23,604 nt of DNA, taken from the NCBI GenBank assembly GCA_016200155.1, contig JACQFG010000035.1, forward strand, positions 1 through 23,604, in the 5' to 3' direction. Positions 8,815 through 16,267 of the stretch are shown here, piece by piece. Position 1 is the first letter of the stretch, and every line of letters starts with the position of its first letter. The notes under the pieces were generated by a model that saw nothing but the letters and a program-made list of their open reading frames with translations, searched no databases and had not been told where the DNA came from. The translations under genes and the position numbers were made by a program. This DNA is from Planctomycetota bacterium. GTDB lineage: Bacteria > Planctomycetota > Planctomycetia > Gemmatales > Gemmataceae.

Positions 8815-9183
8815 ATGTCGAAAGAAACCGAAAAAGTGTACGGCGAAGCGGAAATCGCGGCCAAGCTGACCGAACATGGCCTGGCGGACTGGTATCTCGA
8901 AGACGGCTGGCTGCGGCGCAAGTTCAACACCGACGGCTGGCCGACCACGTTGATGCTGACCAACGCCATCGGCTACTTGTGCGAGGCGGCCTATCATCAC
9001 GCCGACCTGGCCATCACCTGGGGCAAGCTCTGGGTCAAATTGAAGACGCACTCGGCCGGCGGCATCACCGACAAGGACTTTGCCCTCGCCAAGAAAATCG
9101 ACGAGGTCGTCCTGTGGCGTCCGCAACCCGGCGGCGCACTCGAAGGGACGCCGAATAAGTTCGTGCAGAGCGGCAAGAAATGA
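8815..9183 (+). CDS. Pterin-4a-carbinolamine dehydratase-like protein
   Basis: The protein is 122 residues from the ATG at 8815, with Shine-Dalgarno ggaggag. An upstream extension to 8752 only reads palindrome C. The C-terminal half matches the carbinolamine dehydratase fold: EAAYHHADLAITW (57-69) and LKTHSAGGITDKDFALAKKI (76-95). The catalytic-type histidines are His61, His62 and His79. The usual Pro-Glu/Asp after the paired histidines is replaced by Ala-Asp. Classical members dehydrate 4a-hydroxytetrahydrobiopterin or dimerise transcription factors. No aromatic amino acid hydroxylase is next to it, so the substrate is open and an RNA- or protein-binding role, as in other PCD-like bacterial proteins, is possible. 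The stop codon directly touches palindrome F1. Confidence 0.75.
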   Translation: MSKETEKVYGEAEIAAKLTEHGLADWYLEDGWLRRKFNTDGWPTTLMLTNAIGYLCEAAYHHADLAITWGKLWVKLKTHSAGGITDKDFALAKKIDEVVLWRPQPGGALEGTPNKFVQSGKK

Positions 9184-9248
9184 TCCACGAAGGGCCACGA
9201 AGAACACCAAGGGGATTCCTCTTCGTGTTCTTCGTGGCCCTTCGTGGA
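9184..9248. repeat. Palindromic element, family F, solo ('empty') copy
   Basis: Perfect 24-base arms (9184-9207 and 9225-9248) flank a 17-base loop. The left arm begins on the base after the TGA of the dehydratase-like gene, and the right arm ends 4 bases before the stop of the convergent small membrane protein gene, so the element fills the gap and could act as a bidirectional terminator. The same arms, far apart, bracket the GxxExxY gene at 16268-16745. Confidence 0.88.
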
Positions 9249-9252
9249 CGAA

Positions 9253-9558
9253 TCATTCATCCGCGTACGGCATGCGCGACACATCGCCGTCCGGACGCGG
9301 CGGCTGCTCCATGCCCGGCTCGAGCACCACCGGCGGCGGCGGACCGTCATCGACGCCCGGCATCGGCGCGACCCCCGGGCCGGCATTCACCTTCAACGGC
9401 TCGATGGCGTCGCTTTCCTCCCACTCGCCTTGGTCGTCCGGCGCCTTTACCTGCTCACCGGTCTTGATCGGCGTGGGCCCTTTCCAGGTGAAGCACCAGT
9501 AGCCGCCGATGCCGACGAGGACGACGCTGACGATGCTGATCCAGTGCCATTTGCGCAT
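9253..9558 (-). CDS. Small single-pass membrane protein, Pro-rich tail
   Basis: The protein is 101 residues from the ATG at 9558, chosen because a purine-rich site (aaggaacgg) precedes it; the frame is open 13 codons further. One membrane helix follows the start (IVSVVLVGIGGYWCFTW, about 8-24), preceded by MRKWHW. The rest is a Pro/Glu/Asp-rich, probably disordered tail (PMPGVDDGPPPPVVLEPGME). The N-terminus looks like an uncleaved anchor, with the tail on the outer side of the membrane. I do not recognise a family. It is convergent with the dehydratase-like gene and appears to be a stand-alone gene. Confidence 0.65.
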   Translation of the reverse strand: MRKWHWISIVSVVLVGIGGYWCFTWKGPTPIKTGEQVKAPDDQGEWEESDAIEPLKVNAGPGVAPMPGVDDGPPPPVVLEPGMEQPPRPDGDVSRMPYADE

Positions 9559-9827
9559 GGTTTCCGTTCCTTGGACACGTGGGAAGATTCCGTTCAATTC
9601 CCTTGGCTATAACCAAATCAACGCGTCGGAACCAGAGCGTTTTCGCGAAATGCCGATTTCACGCCAACTTCTTGAATCAACTCCCGGTAGAATGAATAAG
9701 AGGGAGATTTGAGGCTGACCGAGGCAACCGCGAAAATGCGCGAACATGCCGGGTCGGCCTGGTGTCCGCATTCTCGTTCCTGCTGGCCGACTCGCTGCGC
9801 CCGGCGAGGCATTCCGAGGGAGGTCCT

Positions 9828-10217
9828 TTGAGCCACAACGCCGCCGTCGCAACCAACCCTACCCGCGCTGAAACCACACTCGAGCAGGCCATTCAATGCG
9901 CCCGCATCGGTGACGACAATAAAGCCAGGGACATTCTCATCTTGGACCTGCGCAAGGTCACGCCGATCTTCGACTTCTTCGTCGTCATGACCGGAGCAAG
10001 CCGTCGGCAGCTGCACACGCTGGCCGAGGAGACCGACGCCTACCTGCGCTCCGAGGGGGAAAAACGCCTGAGCATCCAGGGCTATCAGGCGAGCCGCTGG
10101 ATCGTGCAGGACTACGGCGATCTGGTCGTACACGTCTTCGACGCGGAGTCGCGCGAGTATTACGCCCTCGAAGATCTCTGGGCCGACGCCCCGCGCATCG
10201 ACTGGAAGCGCGGATGA
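9828..10217 (+). CDS. rsfS: Ribosomal silencing factor RsfS (Iojap family)
   Basis: The protein is 129 residues from a TTG at 9828 preceded by gggagg, close to the usual size for the family. An ATG at 9762 in the same frame would add 22 residues unlike RsfS. Family landmarks are KARDILILDLRKVTPIFDFF, VVMTGASRRQLHTLAEE (with the conserved 'TGxSxRQ'), IQGYQASRWIVQDYGDLVVH and a C-terminal EYYALEDLWADAP. RsfS binds ribosomal protein uL14 on the large subunit and blocks subunit joining when nutrients are short. The neighbouring argS is also a translation gene. The stop codon's last base is the first base of palindrome D1. Confidence 0.92.
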   Translation: MSHNAAVATNPTRAETTLEQAIQCARIGDDNKARDILILDLRKVTPIFDFFVVMTGASRRQLHTLAEETDAYLRSEGEKRLSIQGYQASRWIVQDYGDLVVHVFDAESREYYALEDLWADAPRIDWKRG

Positions 10218-10276
10218 TATATAGCCCGCCATTCATGGCGGTCCTGCATCCCCGCCATGAATGGCGGGCTATATAT
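10217..10276. repeat. Palindromic element, family D copy 1
   Basis: Perfect 25-base arms (10217-10241 and 10252-10276), beginning atatatagcccgcc, flank a 10-base loop. It starts on the last base of the rsfS stop codon and ends 7 bases before the argS ATG, filling the whole gap. The related copy is at 15097-15153. Confidence 0.9.
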
Positions 10277-10283
10277 TGATCCC

Positions 10284-12029
10284 ATGAACCTGCTCCATCA
10301 CATCCAGGACAAATTCCGCACCGCGCTCAAGGATCTCGTTCCCGACGTTGAACCCTACGTCGCCAATGTCAAGGCGACGCAGGACCCCAAGCACGGCGAC
10401 TATCAGGCCAACTGCGCCATGCCGCTCGCCAAGGTCCTCGGCAAGAAGCCGCGCGACATCGCCCAGGACATCGTCAACCGCCTCGCTCTGGACGACGTGC
10501 TCGAAAAACCCGAGATCGCCGGCCCGGGGTTCATCAACTTGCGTCTCCAATCGGCCTGGCTCGCCAAACAAGTGCAAGCGATTGCCAACGACGATCGCCT
10601 CGGCGTCGGTTTCGTCCAGCCGGCCCGGCGTTTCGTCATCGACTACAGCTCGCCCAACGTCGCCAAGCCGTTGCACGTCGGCCATGTCCGCAGCACCATC
10701 ATCGGCGACGCCCTCACGCGCATCCTGCGCTTCCTGGGCCACACCGTCACCACCGACAACCACCTCGGCGACTGGGGCACGCAGTTCGGCATGCTGCTCT
10801 ATGGCTACAAGAACCTGCTTGACAAGGACGCCTACAACAACGATCCCGTGCGCGAGCTGGCCCGCGTCTACATCGAGGTCCGCAACCTCATCGGCAATGA
10901 GGGCGAGGATGAAGACGCCGCCACCAATCCCGTCGCTGACGCTTGCCGGGCCGAGACCGCCAAGCTGCATCACGGCGATCCCGAGAACAATCGCCTTTGG
11001 CAGGAGTTCATGCCCCACTGCCTGGCCGATCTGCACACGCTCTACGACAAGCTCGGCGTGCTCCCCTTCGATCACGAGCACGGCGAAAGCTTTTACAACC
11101 CGATGCTCCCGGCGGTCGTGGACAGCGTCATGCAAGCGAAGATCGCGGAAGTCGGCGACGGCGGCGCGATCATCATTCGCTTCAACGAGAACAACGTCGC
11201 CCTCATCCGCAAGCGCGACGGCGCCTTCACCTACACGACCAGCGACCTGGCGACGATCCAGTACCGCGTCAAGGAATTCAAGCCCGACGCCATCCTGTAC
11301 GTCGTCGGCTTCCCGCAGACGCAGCACTTCATCAATCTCTTCGAGGCCGCCCGACGCTGGGGGTATCGCGATATCGAACTGACGCACATCGCGTTCGGTT
11401 CGGTGAAGGGGGCCGACGGCAAGGTGCTCCGGACACGGGACGGCGGGACTGTCGAGCTTGGCTACCTGATCGACGAGGCCGTCCGTCAGGGCCGGGCCGT
11501 GGTCGACGCCAATTCGCCGGAGTTGCCGGACGCCGAGCGTGCCCAGGTTGCGGAAGTCGTCGGCATCGGCGCCGTCAAGTATGCGGACCTGTGCCAGAAT
11601 CGCACGTCCGACTACATCTTCAGCTGGGAGAAGATGATGGCCATGGAAGGCAACACCGGAACCTACATGCAGTACGCCTTCGTCCGCAACCGCGGCATCT
11701 TCCGCAAGGCCGGCATCGACCCGCAAACCCTGCGGCACAACCCGCCCACGATCACGCTCGGCACACCGCACGAACGCGCCCTCGCCATCCAGCTCCTGCG
11801 CTTCGAGGAAGCGCTGCGAGCCGCCATCGTCGAGTATCAGCCGAGCGGCGTGACGGCGTACCTGTGGGACCTGGCGAAGACGTACAGCGGCTTCTTCCAG
11901 AATTGCCCCGTGCTGCGTGCCGAGACCGACGCCCTCAAGCAGAGCCGATTGCTGCTGTGCGACCTCACTGCCCGCGTCCTGCAGCAGAGTTTACAACTGC
12001 TCGGCATCAAAACCGTCGAACGAATGTAA
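10284..12029 (+). CDS. argS: Arginyl-tRNA synthetase
   Basis: The protein is 581 residues from the ATG at 10284, a normal length. It attaches arginine to tRNA-Arg in the cytoplasm. Domains in order are an N-terminal additional domain (about 1-90, ending IAGPGFINLRL), the class I catalytic fold with the HIGH motif as HVGH (131-134, in SSPNVAKPLHVGHVRSTIIG), NHLGDWGTQFGML, and a DALR anticodon-binding domain at the end (LYDLTAR-like LLCDLTARVLQQSLQLLGI). The KMSKS loop is degenerate (FGSVKGADGKVLRTRDGG), as is common in ArgS. The frame is open 9 codons upstream, but those codons are palindrome D1. No Shine-Dalgarno fits in the 7 bases between D1 and the start, so initiation depends on the repeat or on coupling to rsfS. 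Confidence 0.96.
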   Translation: MNLLHHIQDKFRTALKDLVPDVEPYVANVKATQDPKHGDYQANCAMPLAKVLGKKPRDIAQDIVNRLALDDVLEKPEIAGPGFINLRLQSAWLAKQVQAIANDDRLGVGFVQPARRFVIDYSSPNVAKPLHVGHVRSTIIGDALTRILRFLGHTVTTDNHLGDWGTQFGMLLYGYKNLLDKDAYNNDPVRELARVYIEVRNLIGNEGEDEDAATNPVADACRAETAKLHHGDPENNRLWQEFMPHCLADLHTLYDKLGVLPFDHEHGESFYNPMLPAVVDSVMQAKIAEVGDGGAIIIRFNENNVALIRKRDGAFTYTTSDLATIQYRVKEFKPDAILYVVGFPQTQHFINLFEAARRWGYRDIELTHIAFGSVKGADGKVLRTRDGGTVELGYLIDEAVRQGRAVVDANSPELPDAERAQVAEVVGIGAVKYADLCQNRTSDYIFSWEKMMAMEGNTGTYMQYAFVRNRGIFRKAGIDPQTLRHNPPTITLGTPHERALAIQLLRFEEALRAAIVEYQPSGVTAYLWDLAKTYSGFFQNCPVLRAETDALKQSRLLLCDLTARVLQQSLQLLGIKTVERM

Positions 12030-12064
12030 ATGATTTTGTAACCCATGATTTTGTGAGAAGCCCC

Positions 12065-13543
12065 ATGCGCATCGGCATCATCGCGTTGATGCAGGAATCG
12101 AACACCTTCATCACCGCTCCGACGACGTTCGCGCACTTCGAGCAAGATCTGCTGCTCGAAGGCGACGCCGTCCGCACGCGCTTCGCCGACGCGCACCACG
12201 AGGTCGGCGGGTTCTTCGCCGGCCTCGCGGCCGAGCGCCTCGACGCCGTACCGATCTTCGCGGCCCGTGCCCTGCCGTATGGCATCGTCGCCGCCGACGC
12301 CTTTGACGCCTTGCTGGCTCGCATGGACGCCGCGATCGATCGCGCCGGCCCGCTCGACGGCTTGCTCGTCGCCCCGCACGGCGCGACCGTTTGCGCCGCT
12401 CATCCCGACGCCGACGGCTACTGGCTGACGCGCTTGCGACAACGCTTCGGCAAGAAGTTCCCGATCATCGGCACGCTCGACCTGCACGCCAACGTGTCGC
12501 CGGCCATGACCTCTGCCTGCGATGCCTTGATCGCCTATCGCACCAACCCGCATCTCGATCAACGCCAGCGCGGCATCGATGCGGCCAAGCTGATGGCGCG
12601 CACCGTGCGCGGCGAAGTCAAGCCGACCATGGCCGCCGCGTTTCCGCCGCTCGCCGTCAACATCGAACGCCAGCTGAGCGCCGAATCGCCCTGCAAGGAT
12701 GTGTACGATTTCGCCGACGCCATGCTGCAGCGCCGCGGCGTGTTGTCGAACAGCGTCGTGCTCGGCTTCCCCTACGCCGACGTCGCGGAGATGGGCTCCT
12801 CGGCGATCGTCGTCACGGACAACGATTTTTCACAAGCGGAAGTGCTCGTGAAAGAATTGAGCGGCTTCTGGTGGGACCGCCGCGAGGAATTTGTCGGCAA
12901 GATGACGTCCATCGATGAAGCCATGCAGCAAGCCGCCAACCTCGACGGCCCGATTACGCTGCTCGACATGGGCGACAACGTCGGCGGCGGCTCGCCCGGC
13001 GACGGCACCGCGCTGCTGCACGCCCTGCACGCTCATCTCGAGCTGATGCCCGCGTTCGTCTGCCTCGCCGATCCCGAAGCCGTCGCCCTCGCACAGGCCG
13101 CCACCGAGCGAAACATCGTTAAGCTGCGCGTCGGCGGCAAGACCGATAAGCTCCACGGCGAACCCTTCGAGGCGCTATTTCAGGTCAAACGCCTCACTGA
13201 CGGCAAGTTCTCCGAGACCCAGCCGCGCCACGGCGGGTTCCTGCATTTCGATCAGGGCCCGACCGCCGTCCTCGAGTCCGGAAAGTTCCTGACCGTGATG
13301 GTCACGACGCGCCGCATGGTCCCGTTCAGCATCAAGCAAATGACCAGCGGCGGCCTCGACCCGGCGAACTTTCGCATTCTCGTCGCCAAGGGCGTGCATG
13401 CTCCGGTCGCCGCGTATGCGCCGGTGTCGAAGCATCTGATCCGTGTCGATACGCCGGGCGTCACCAGCGCGGACCTGTCGCGACTGACATTTCACCATCG
13501 CCGCCGGCCGATGTTTCCATTTGAACGCGATGCGAAGTGGTGA
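12065..13543 (+). CDS. M81 family metallopeptidase (MlrC-like)
   Basis: The protein is 492 residues from the ATG at 12065; 35 bases separate it from argS. It matches the M81/DUF1485 family: start MRIGIIALMQESNTF, the motif PIIGTLDLHANVSPAM with a likely metal-binding Asp and His, AYRTNPHLDQRQRG, and a C-terminal half opening with LDMGDNVGGGSPGDGTALL. The family is named for MlrC, which completes microcystin/nodularin breakdown in Sphingomonas; most members sit in other contexts and hydrolyse unknown small peptides or amides. No mlrA, mlrB or mlrD is visible, so toxin degradation should not be assumed. No signal peptide is present. The frame is open far upstream inside argS, but that is shadow sequence. 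It converges on the M32 gene across palindrome E1. Confidence 0.88.
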   Translation: MRIGIIALMQESNTFITAPTTFAHFEQDLLLEGDAVRTRFADAHHEVGGFFAGLAAERLDAVPIFAARALPYGIVAADAFDALLARMDAAIDRAGPLDGLLVAPHGATVCAAHPDADGYWLTRLRQRFGKKFPIIGTLDLHANVSPAMTSACDALIAYRTNPHLDQRQRGIDAAKLMARTVRGEVKPTMAAAFPPLAVNIERQLSAESPCKDVYDFADAMLQRRGVLSNSVVLGFPYADVAEMGSSAIVVTDNDFSQAEVLVKELSGFWWDRREEFVGKMTSIDEAMQQAANLDGPITLLDMGDNVGGGSPGDGTALLHALHAHLELMPAFVCLADPEAVALAQAATERNIVKLRVGGKTDKLHGEPFEALFQVKRLTDGKFSETQPRHGGFLHFDQGPTAVLESGKFLTVMVTTRRMVPFSIKQMTSGGLDPANFRILVAKGVHAPVAAYAPVSKHLIRVDTPGVTSADLSRLTFHHRRRPMFPFERDAKW

Positions 13544-13550
13544 TTCGATT

Positions 13551-13598
13551 GTTTACGTTTAGCGCTCGCATGGCGCCATGCGAGCGCTAAACGTAAAC
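13551..13598. repeat. Perfect palindrome, family E copy 1
   Basis: The 48 bases are a perfect palindrome with no loop; each half is 24 bases, starting gtttacgtttagcgctcgca. It lies between the convergent M81 and M32 genes, 7 bases after one stop and 4 bases before the other, an ideal place for a bidirectional terminator. The architecture resembles E2 at 15592-15647 (centre tggcgcc, tagcg(c/t)tcgc arms) with different outer bases. Confidence 0.9.
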
Positions 13599-13602
13599 CT
13601 TG

Positions 13603-15087
13603 TCAAATCCCATACAGCGGCGCATACTTCCCGCGCAAATACGCGATCAACGGCTTGTGGCTCAGCGGCTGCCCCGTGACGCGCCGACACAACTCGCCGG
13701 CGCGATGGCGCTGCCCCGGGCGATGAACCTTTTCGTTCAACCAACCTTTCATTCGGCTGAAGACGCCGCGGCGGAAGTCGGCGTCGATGTCGCCGAGGTC
13801 TTGCCGGGCTTGCTGCATGAACTGGGCGGCGTAGAGGTTGCCCAGCGTGTAGGTCGGGAAGTAGCCCAGGCCCCCCATGCTCCAGTGGATGTCTTGCAGG
13901 CAACCCTGGGCATCGCTCGGCGGCGTCAGGTCGAGCATCTTGCGAAACTTCTCGTTCCACGCGGCGGGCACATCGGTCGGCTTCAGGTCGCCGGTCATCA
14001 ACGCTTGCTCCAGCTCGAAGCGCAGGATGATGTGCATGTTGTAGGTCGCCTCGTCGGCCTCGACGCGGATGAACGATTTCTCGACGTTGTTGGCCGAGAA
14101 GATGAAGTCGTCGAGGGTGACGTCGTCGAGCGTGGCGGGAAAGGTCTGCTGCAGGCGCGGGAAGAAGTGTTCCCAGAATGGCCGGCAGCGGCCGACCTGA
14201 TTTTCCCAGAGCCGCGATTGCGATTCATGGATGCCGAGCGAGGCGAAGCTGCCGGCGGGGGTGCCGAAGTGGGCCGGGTCGAGGCCCTGCTCGTAGATGC
14301 CGTGCCCCGCTTCGTGGAGGATGCCCCACAGGCCCTGGTTGAGTTCGCGCGGATGATAGCGCGTCGTCAGCCGGCAATCGCCCGGCCCGATGCCCGAGCA
14401 GAACGGATGCACCGTGGTATCGAGCCGGCCCGCCTGGAAATCGAAGCCGATCGCAGCCGCGGCGCCTTGCCCGAAAACGTGCTGCCGATCGACGGCGTAC
14501 TCGCGCGTCAGGATGTCCTTGCGCGGCTTCTTCCCCGTGCTCGCAATCGCAGCGACCAGCGGCACCAGGTCGGCGCGCAGCTCGGCGAACACGCGCGTGA
14601 TCTCCGCGGCCGTCGCCCCCGGCTCATATTCGTCAAGCAGCGCGTCGTACGGCGATTCCTTGTACCCGACCGCCTTCGCCTCCGCGCGCTTCAGCCCGAC
14701 GATCTTTTCCAGCCACGGCGCGAACGACGGAAAGTCGTTCTTCTTGCGCGCCTCCGCCCAGATGTTCTGCGCCTGCGACACCGTCCGGGCGATCTCCTCG
14801 ACCAGCTTGCTCGGCATCTTGACGGCCCGATCGTACACCCGCCGAATCTCGCGCACGTTGACCGTTTCGATCTCCCCCGCCGGCTTGACCGTCCCGAGCA
14901 ACTCGCCGATGTGCGGATTCGTGAGCTTCTCGTGGCCGAGCTTGGCGAGATAGCCCATCTGCTCGGCGCGATGCCCGGCCCCCTTGGGCGGCATGTACGT
15001 ATGCTGGTCCCAGCCCACGATCGCGCCGATCGATTCGAGCAACTTGGACTCGCGGAAGCGGTCGATCAGTTCCTGGTATGCGTCCAT
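13603..15087 (-). CDS. M32 family carboxypeptidase (carboxypeptidase Taq)
   Basis: The protein is 494 residues from the ATG at 15087, the expected length. It is a cytosolic zinc carboxypeptidase that trims amino acids from peptide C-termini. The zinc site is complete: HEAGH at 258-262 and the downstream glutamate in GIHESQSRLWEN (Glu288). The substrate-site motif TVHPFCSGIGPGDCRLTTRY precedes it, as in M32 members. The frame is open 17 codons upstream, but those codons are palindrome D2 translated. A ggggag site lies just before the ATG. It is followed on its 3' side by palindrome E1, and its upstream neighbour on the same strand is the DUF4440-like gene. Confidence 0.94.
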   Translation of the reverse strand: MDAYQELIDRFRESKLLESIGAIVGWDQHTYMPPKGAGHRAEQMGYLAKLGHEKLTNPHIGELLGTVKPAGEIETVNVREIRRVYDRAVKMPSKLVEEIARTVSQAQNIWAEARKKNDFPSFAPWLEKIVGLKRAEAKAVGYKESPYDALLDEYEPGATAAEITRVFAELRADLVPLVAAIASTGKKPRKDILTREYAVDRQHVFGQGAAAAIGFDFQAGRLDTTVHPFCSGIGPGDCRLTTRYHPRELNQGLWGILHEAGHGIYEQGLDPAHFGTPAGSFASLGIHESQSRLWENQVGRCRPFWEHFFPRLQQTFPATLDDVTLDDFIFSANNVEKSFIRVEADEATYNMHIILRFELEQALMTGDLKPTDVPAAWNEKFRKMLDLTPPSDAQGCLQDIHWSMGGLGYFPTYTLGNLYAAQFMQQARQDLGDIDADFRRGVFSRMKGWLNEKVHRPGQRHRAGELCRRVTGQPLSHKPLIAYLRGKYAPLYGI

Positions 15088-15096
15088 AGGCTCCCC

Positions 15097-15153
15097 ATAT
15101 AGCCCGCCATTCATGGCGGGCTCGTACCAGCCCGCCATAAATGGCGGGCTAAA
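15097..15153. repeat. Palindromic element, family D copy 2
   Basis: Arms agcccgccattcatggcggg (from 15101) and cccgccataaatggcgggct (ending 15150) pair with two mismatches and a short loop. The sequence is nearly that of D1 at 10217-10276, and like D1 it lies immediately upstream of a start codon, here that of the M32 gene (9 bases away). Confidence 0.88.
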
Positions 15154-15156
15154 TGA

Positions 15157-15579
15157 TCACGACGACGTATGATCGTGGATGATGCGCCAGCCGGCGTTCG
15201 TCTTGCGCATGATCAGCGTGAAAATGCCGGTCGGAGCCTCGTTCTTCAGTTGCAAGTGGAATCGGCCGCGCACCAGGGCGTGGTCGTCGCCGAGCAGCTC
15301 GATCGACATTTCCTTGAAGGTGAGCTTGCCCATCTCCTTGCCCTCGCCCTGGTATTTTTTCTGATAGCGTTCGAGCGTCGCCTTCCAGCCCTTGGTCTTG
15401 TTGTTGCCCGAGAAGAAGCTGAGGTCTTCGGATTCGAGATAGCCCTTCATGAAGGCGGGGAGGTCCCCCTTGTTCCAGGCGGCGGCCTGATCATCGAGCA
15501 CCTTCTGAATCGCGGCACGTTCGGTGGGCGGATCCGCGGACATGGCAATGGCCACAGTCACGATCATCGTCCTAATCAT
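15157..15579 (-). CDS. SnoaL/DUF4440-like protein with N-terminal signal
   Basis: The protein is 140 residues. A short hydrophobic start (MIRTMIVTVAIAMSADPP) looks like a signal peptide. The rest fits the NTF2-like/DUF4440 fold: ERAAIQKVLDDQAAAWNKGD (helix pair), AFMKGYLESEDLSFFSG, ALVRGRFHLQLKN and a final IFTLIMRKTNAGWRIIHDHT, whose W-x-I-x-H ending is characteristic. Members of this fold are small cone-shaped proteins with a pocket, used as enzymes or ligand binders; no reaction can be assigned. Palindromes border both sides (E2 upstream, D2 downstream). An aggag site precedes the ATG, at the inner edge of E2. Confidence 0.8.
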   Translation of the reverse strand: MIRTMIVTVAIAMSADPPTERAAIQKVLDDQAAAWNKGDLPAFMKGYLESEDLSFFSGNNKTKGWKATLERYQKKYQGEGKEMGKLTFKEMSIELLGDDHALVRGRFHLQLKNEAPTGIFTLIMRKTNAGWRIIHDHTSS

Positions 15580-15591
15580 GCGATTACTCCT

Positions 15592-15647
15592 GCCGCTTGC
15601 GGCTTAGCGTTCGCTTGGCGCCGCGCGAACGCTAAGCCGCAAGCGGC
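15592..15647. repeat. Palindromic element, family E copy 2
   Basis: Perfect 23-base arms (15592-15614 and 15625-15647, beginning gccgcttgcggcttagcg) flank a 10-base centre, ttggcgccgc. The right end includes the last base of the sigma factor stop codon on the minus strand (15647-15649), and the left end lies 12 bases before the DUF4440-like start. Confidence 0.88.
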
Positions 15648-16267
15648 TATGAGGGCGGCGTCAGCAGGTCGCGCAGCTTACGCACCGCGCGCAAGTAGCG
15701 CATCGACGCCGCTGCTTCGGTCAAGCCGAGCGACGAGGCGACTTCCTGGTTGGCGAGCATTTCGTAGTGCCGCATCAGGATGACCTCGCGGTCGTCCTCG
15801 TCGAGCTGGGCGATGGCGTCGCGCAGGCGGTTTTGCATTTCCTGCTGGATGGCAGCGGAGGCCGGGGTCAGGTCCTGATCGAGCAACTGGCCCGCGAGAT
15901 CGAGCGAGGAGCGTTCCGACCAGGCGGGGCGATGGATCGGCTGCTCGCGATTGACGCCGCGCTTCTGGGCCTGGTGATGCCGGCGATGGGCGTCGATGAC
16001 GTGGTCCTTGGCGATGTGCCGCAGCCAGAGATGGAACGGCATGGTCGGCGCCTTGAGATAATCTTTCAAACGACGGCTCGCTTCAATCAGCACTTCCTGG
16101 ACGACGTCGCTGGCGTCGAGCCGCTGGACGATGGCCGGGTCGAGGCGCAGATCGATCATGCGGCGGATCGGCTCGCGATGCTTGGCGAGCAATTGCTCGA
16201 TCGCATCGGCGTTGCCGGCTTTCGCCTGGTCGAGCAGTTCCTGGGTATTGGTAGCGTCGGGCCACAT
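15647..16267 (-). CDS. RNA polymerase sigma factor, ECF-like (sigma-70 family)
   Basis: The protein is 206 residues from the ATG at 16267. Region 2 spans about 21-95 (DAIEQLLAKHREPIRRMIDL, LDASDVVQEVLIEASRRLKD, MPFHLWLRHIAKDHVIDAHR), and region 4 about 145-200 (QLDEDDREVILMRHYEMLAN, QEVASSLGLTEAAASMRYLR) with a helix-turn-helix. This spacing without region 3 marks an ECF-type factor, of the kind often linked to Ser/Thr kinase signalling in planctomycetes. No anti-sigma gene is adjacent. The start is uncertain: a GTG at 16279 would add MDVF, but those codons belong to the inverted-repeat arm of the GxxExxY cassette, whose insertion may have replaced the native leader. Confidence 0.9.
   Translation of the reverse strand: MWPDATNTQELLDQAKAGNADAIEQLLAKHREPIRRMIDLRLDPAIVQRLDASDVVQEVLIEASRRLKDYLKAPTMPFHLWLRHIAKDHVIDAHRRHHQAQKRGVNREQPIHRPAWSERSSLDLAGQLLDQDLTPASAAIQQEMQNRLRDAIAQLDEDDREVILMRHYEMLANQEVASSLGLTEAAASMRYLRAVRKLRDLLTPPS

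Noticed and set aside
6545..8869. 774-codon plus-strand open frame across the lipoprotein and kinase genes
   Set aside because: It is Arg/His-rich, crosses palindromes B1 and C, and lies antisense to a kinase with all catalytic motifs intact.
10269..11771. 500-codon minus-strand frame opposite argS
   Set aside because: It is a high-GC shadow of argS; no recognisable domain and no ribosome site.
12027..12058. Short duplicated word atgattttgt between argS and the M81 gene
   Set aside because: Two imperfect 10-base copies are too short to support a repeat element or regulatory site; noted only as a small duplication.
12065..13543. M81 peptidase as evidence for microcystin degradation
   Set aside because: The MlrC name comes from one pathway; none of the other mlr genes is present and the family is widespread elsewhere.
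13600..15102. 500-codon plus-strand frame opposite the M32 peptidase
   Set aside because: The opposite strand encodes an intact HEXXH metallopeptidase; this frame is an Arg/Ala/Leu-rich shadow beginning in palindrome E1.
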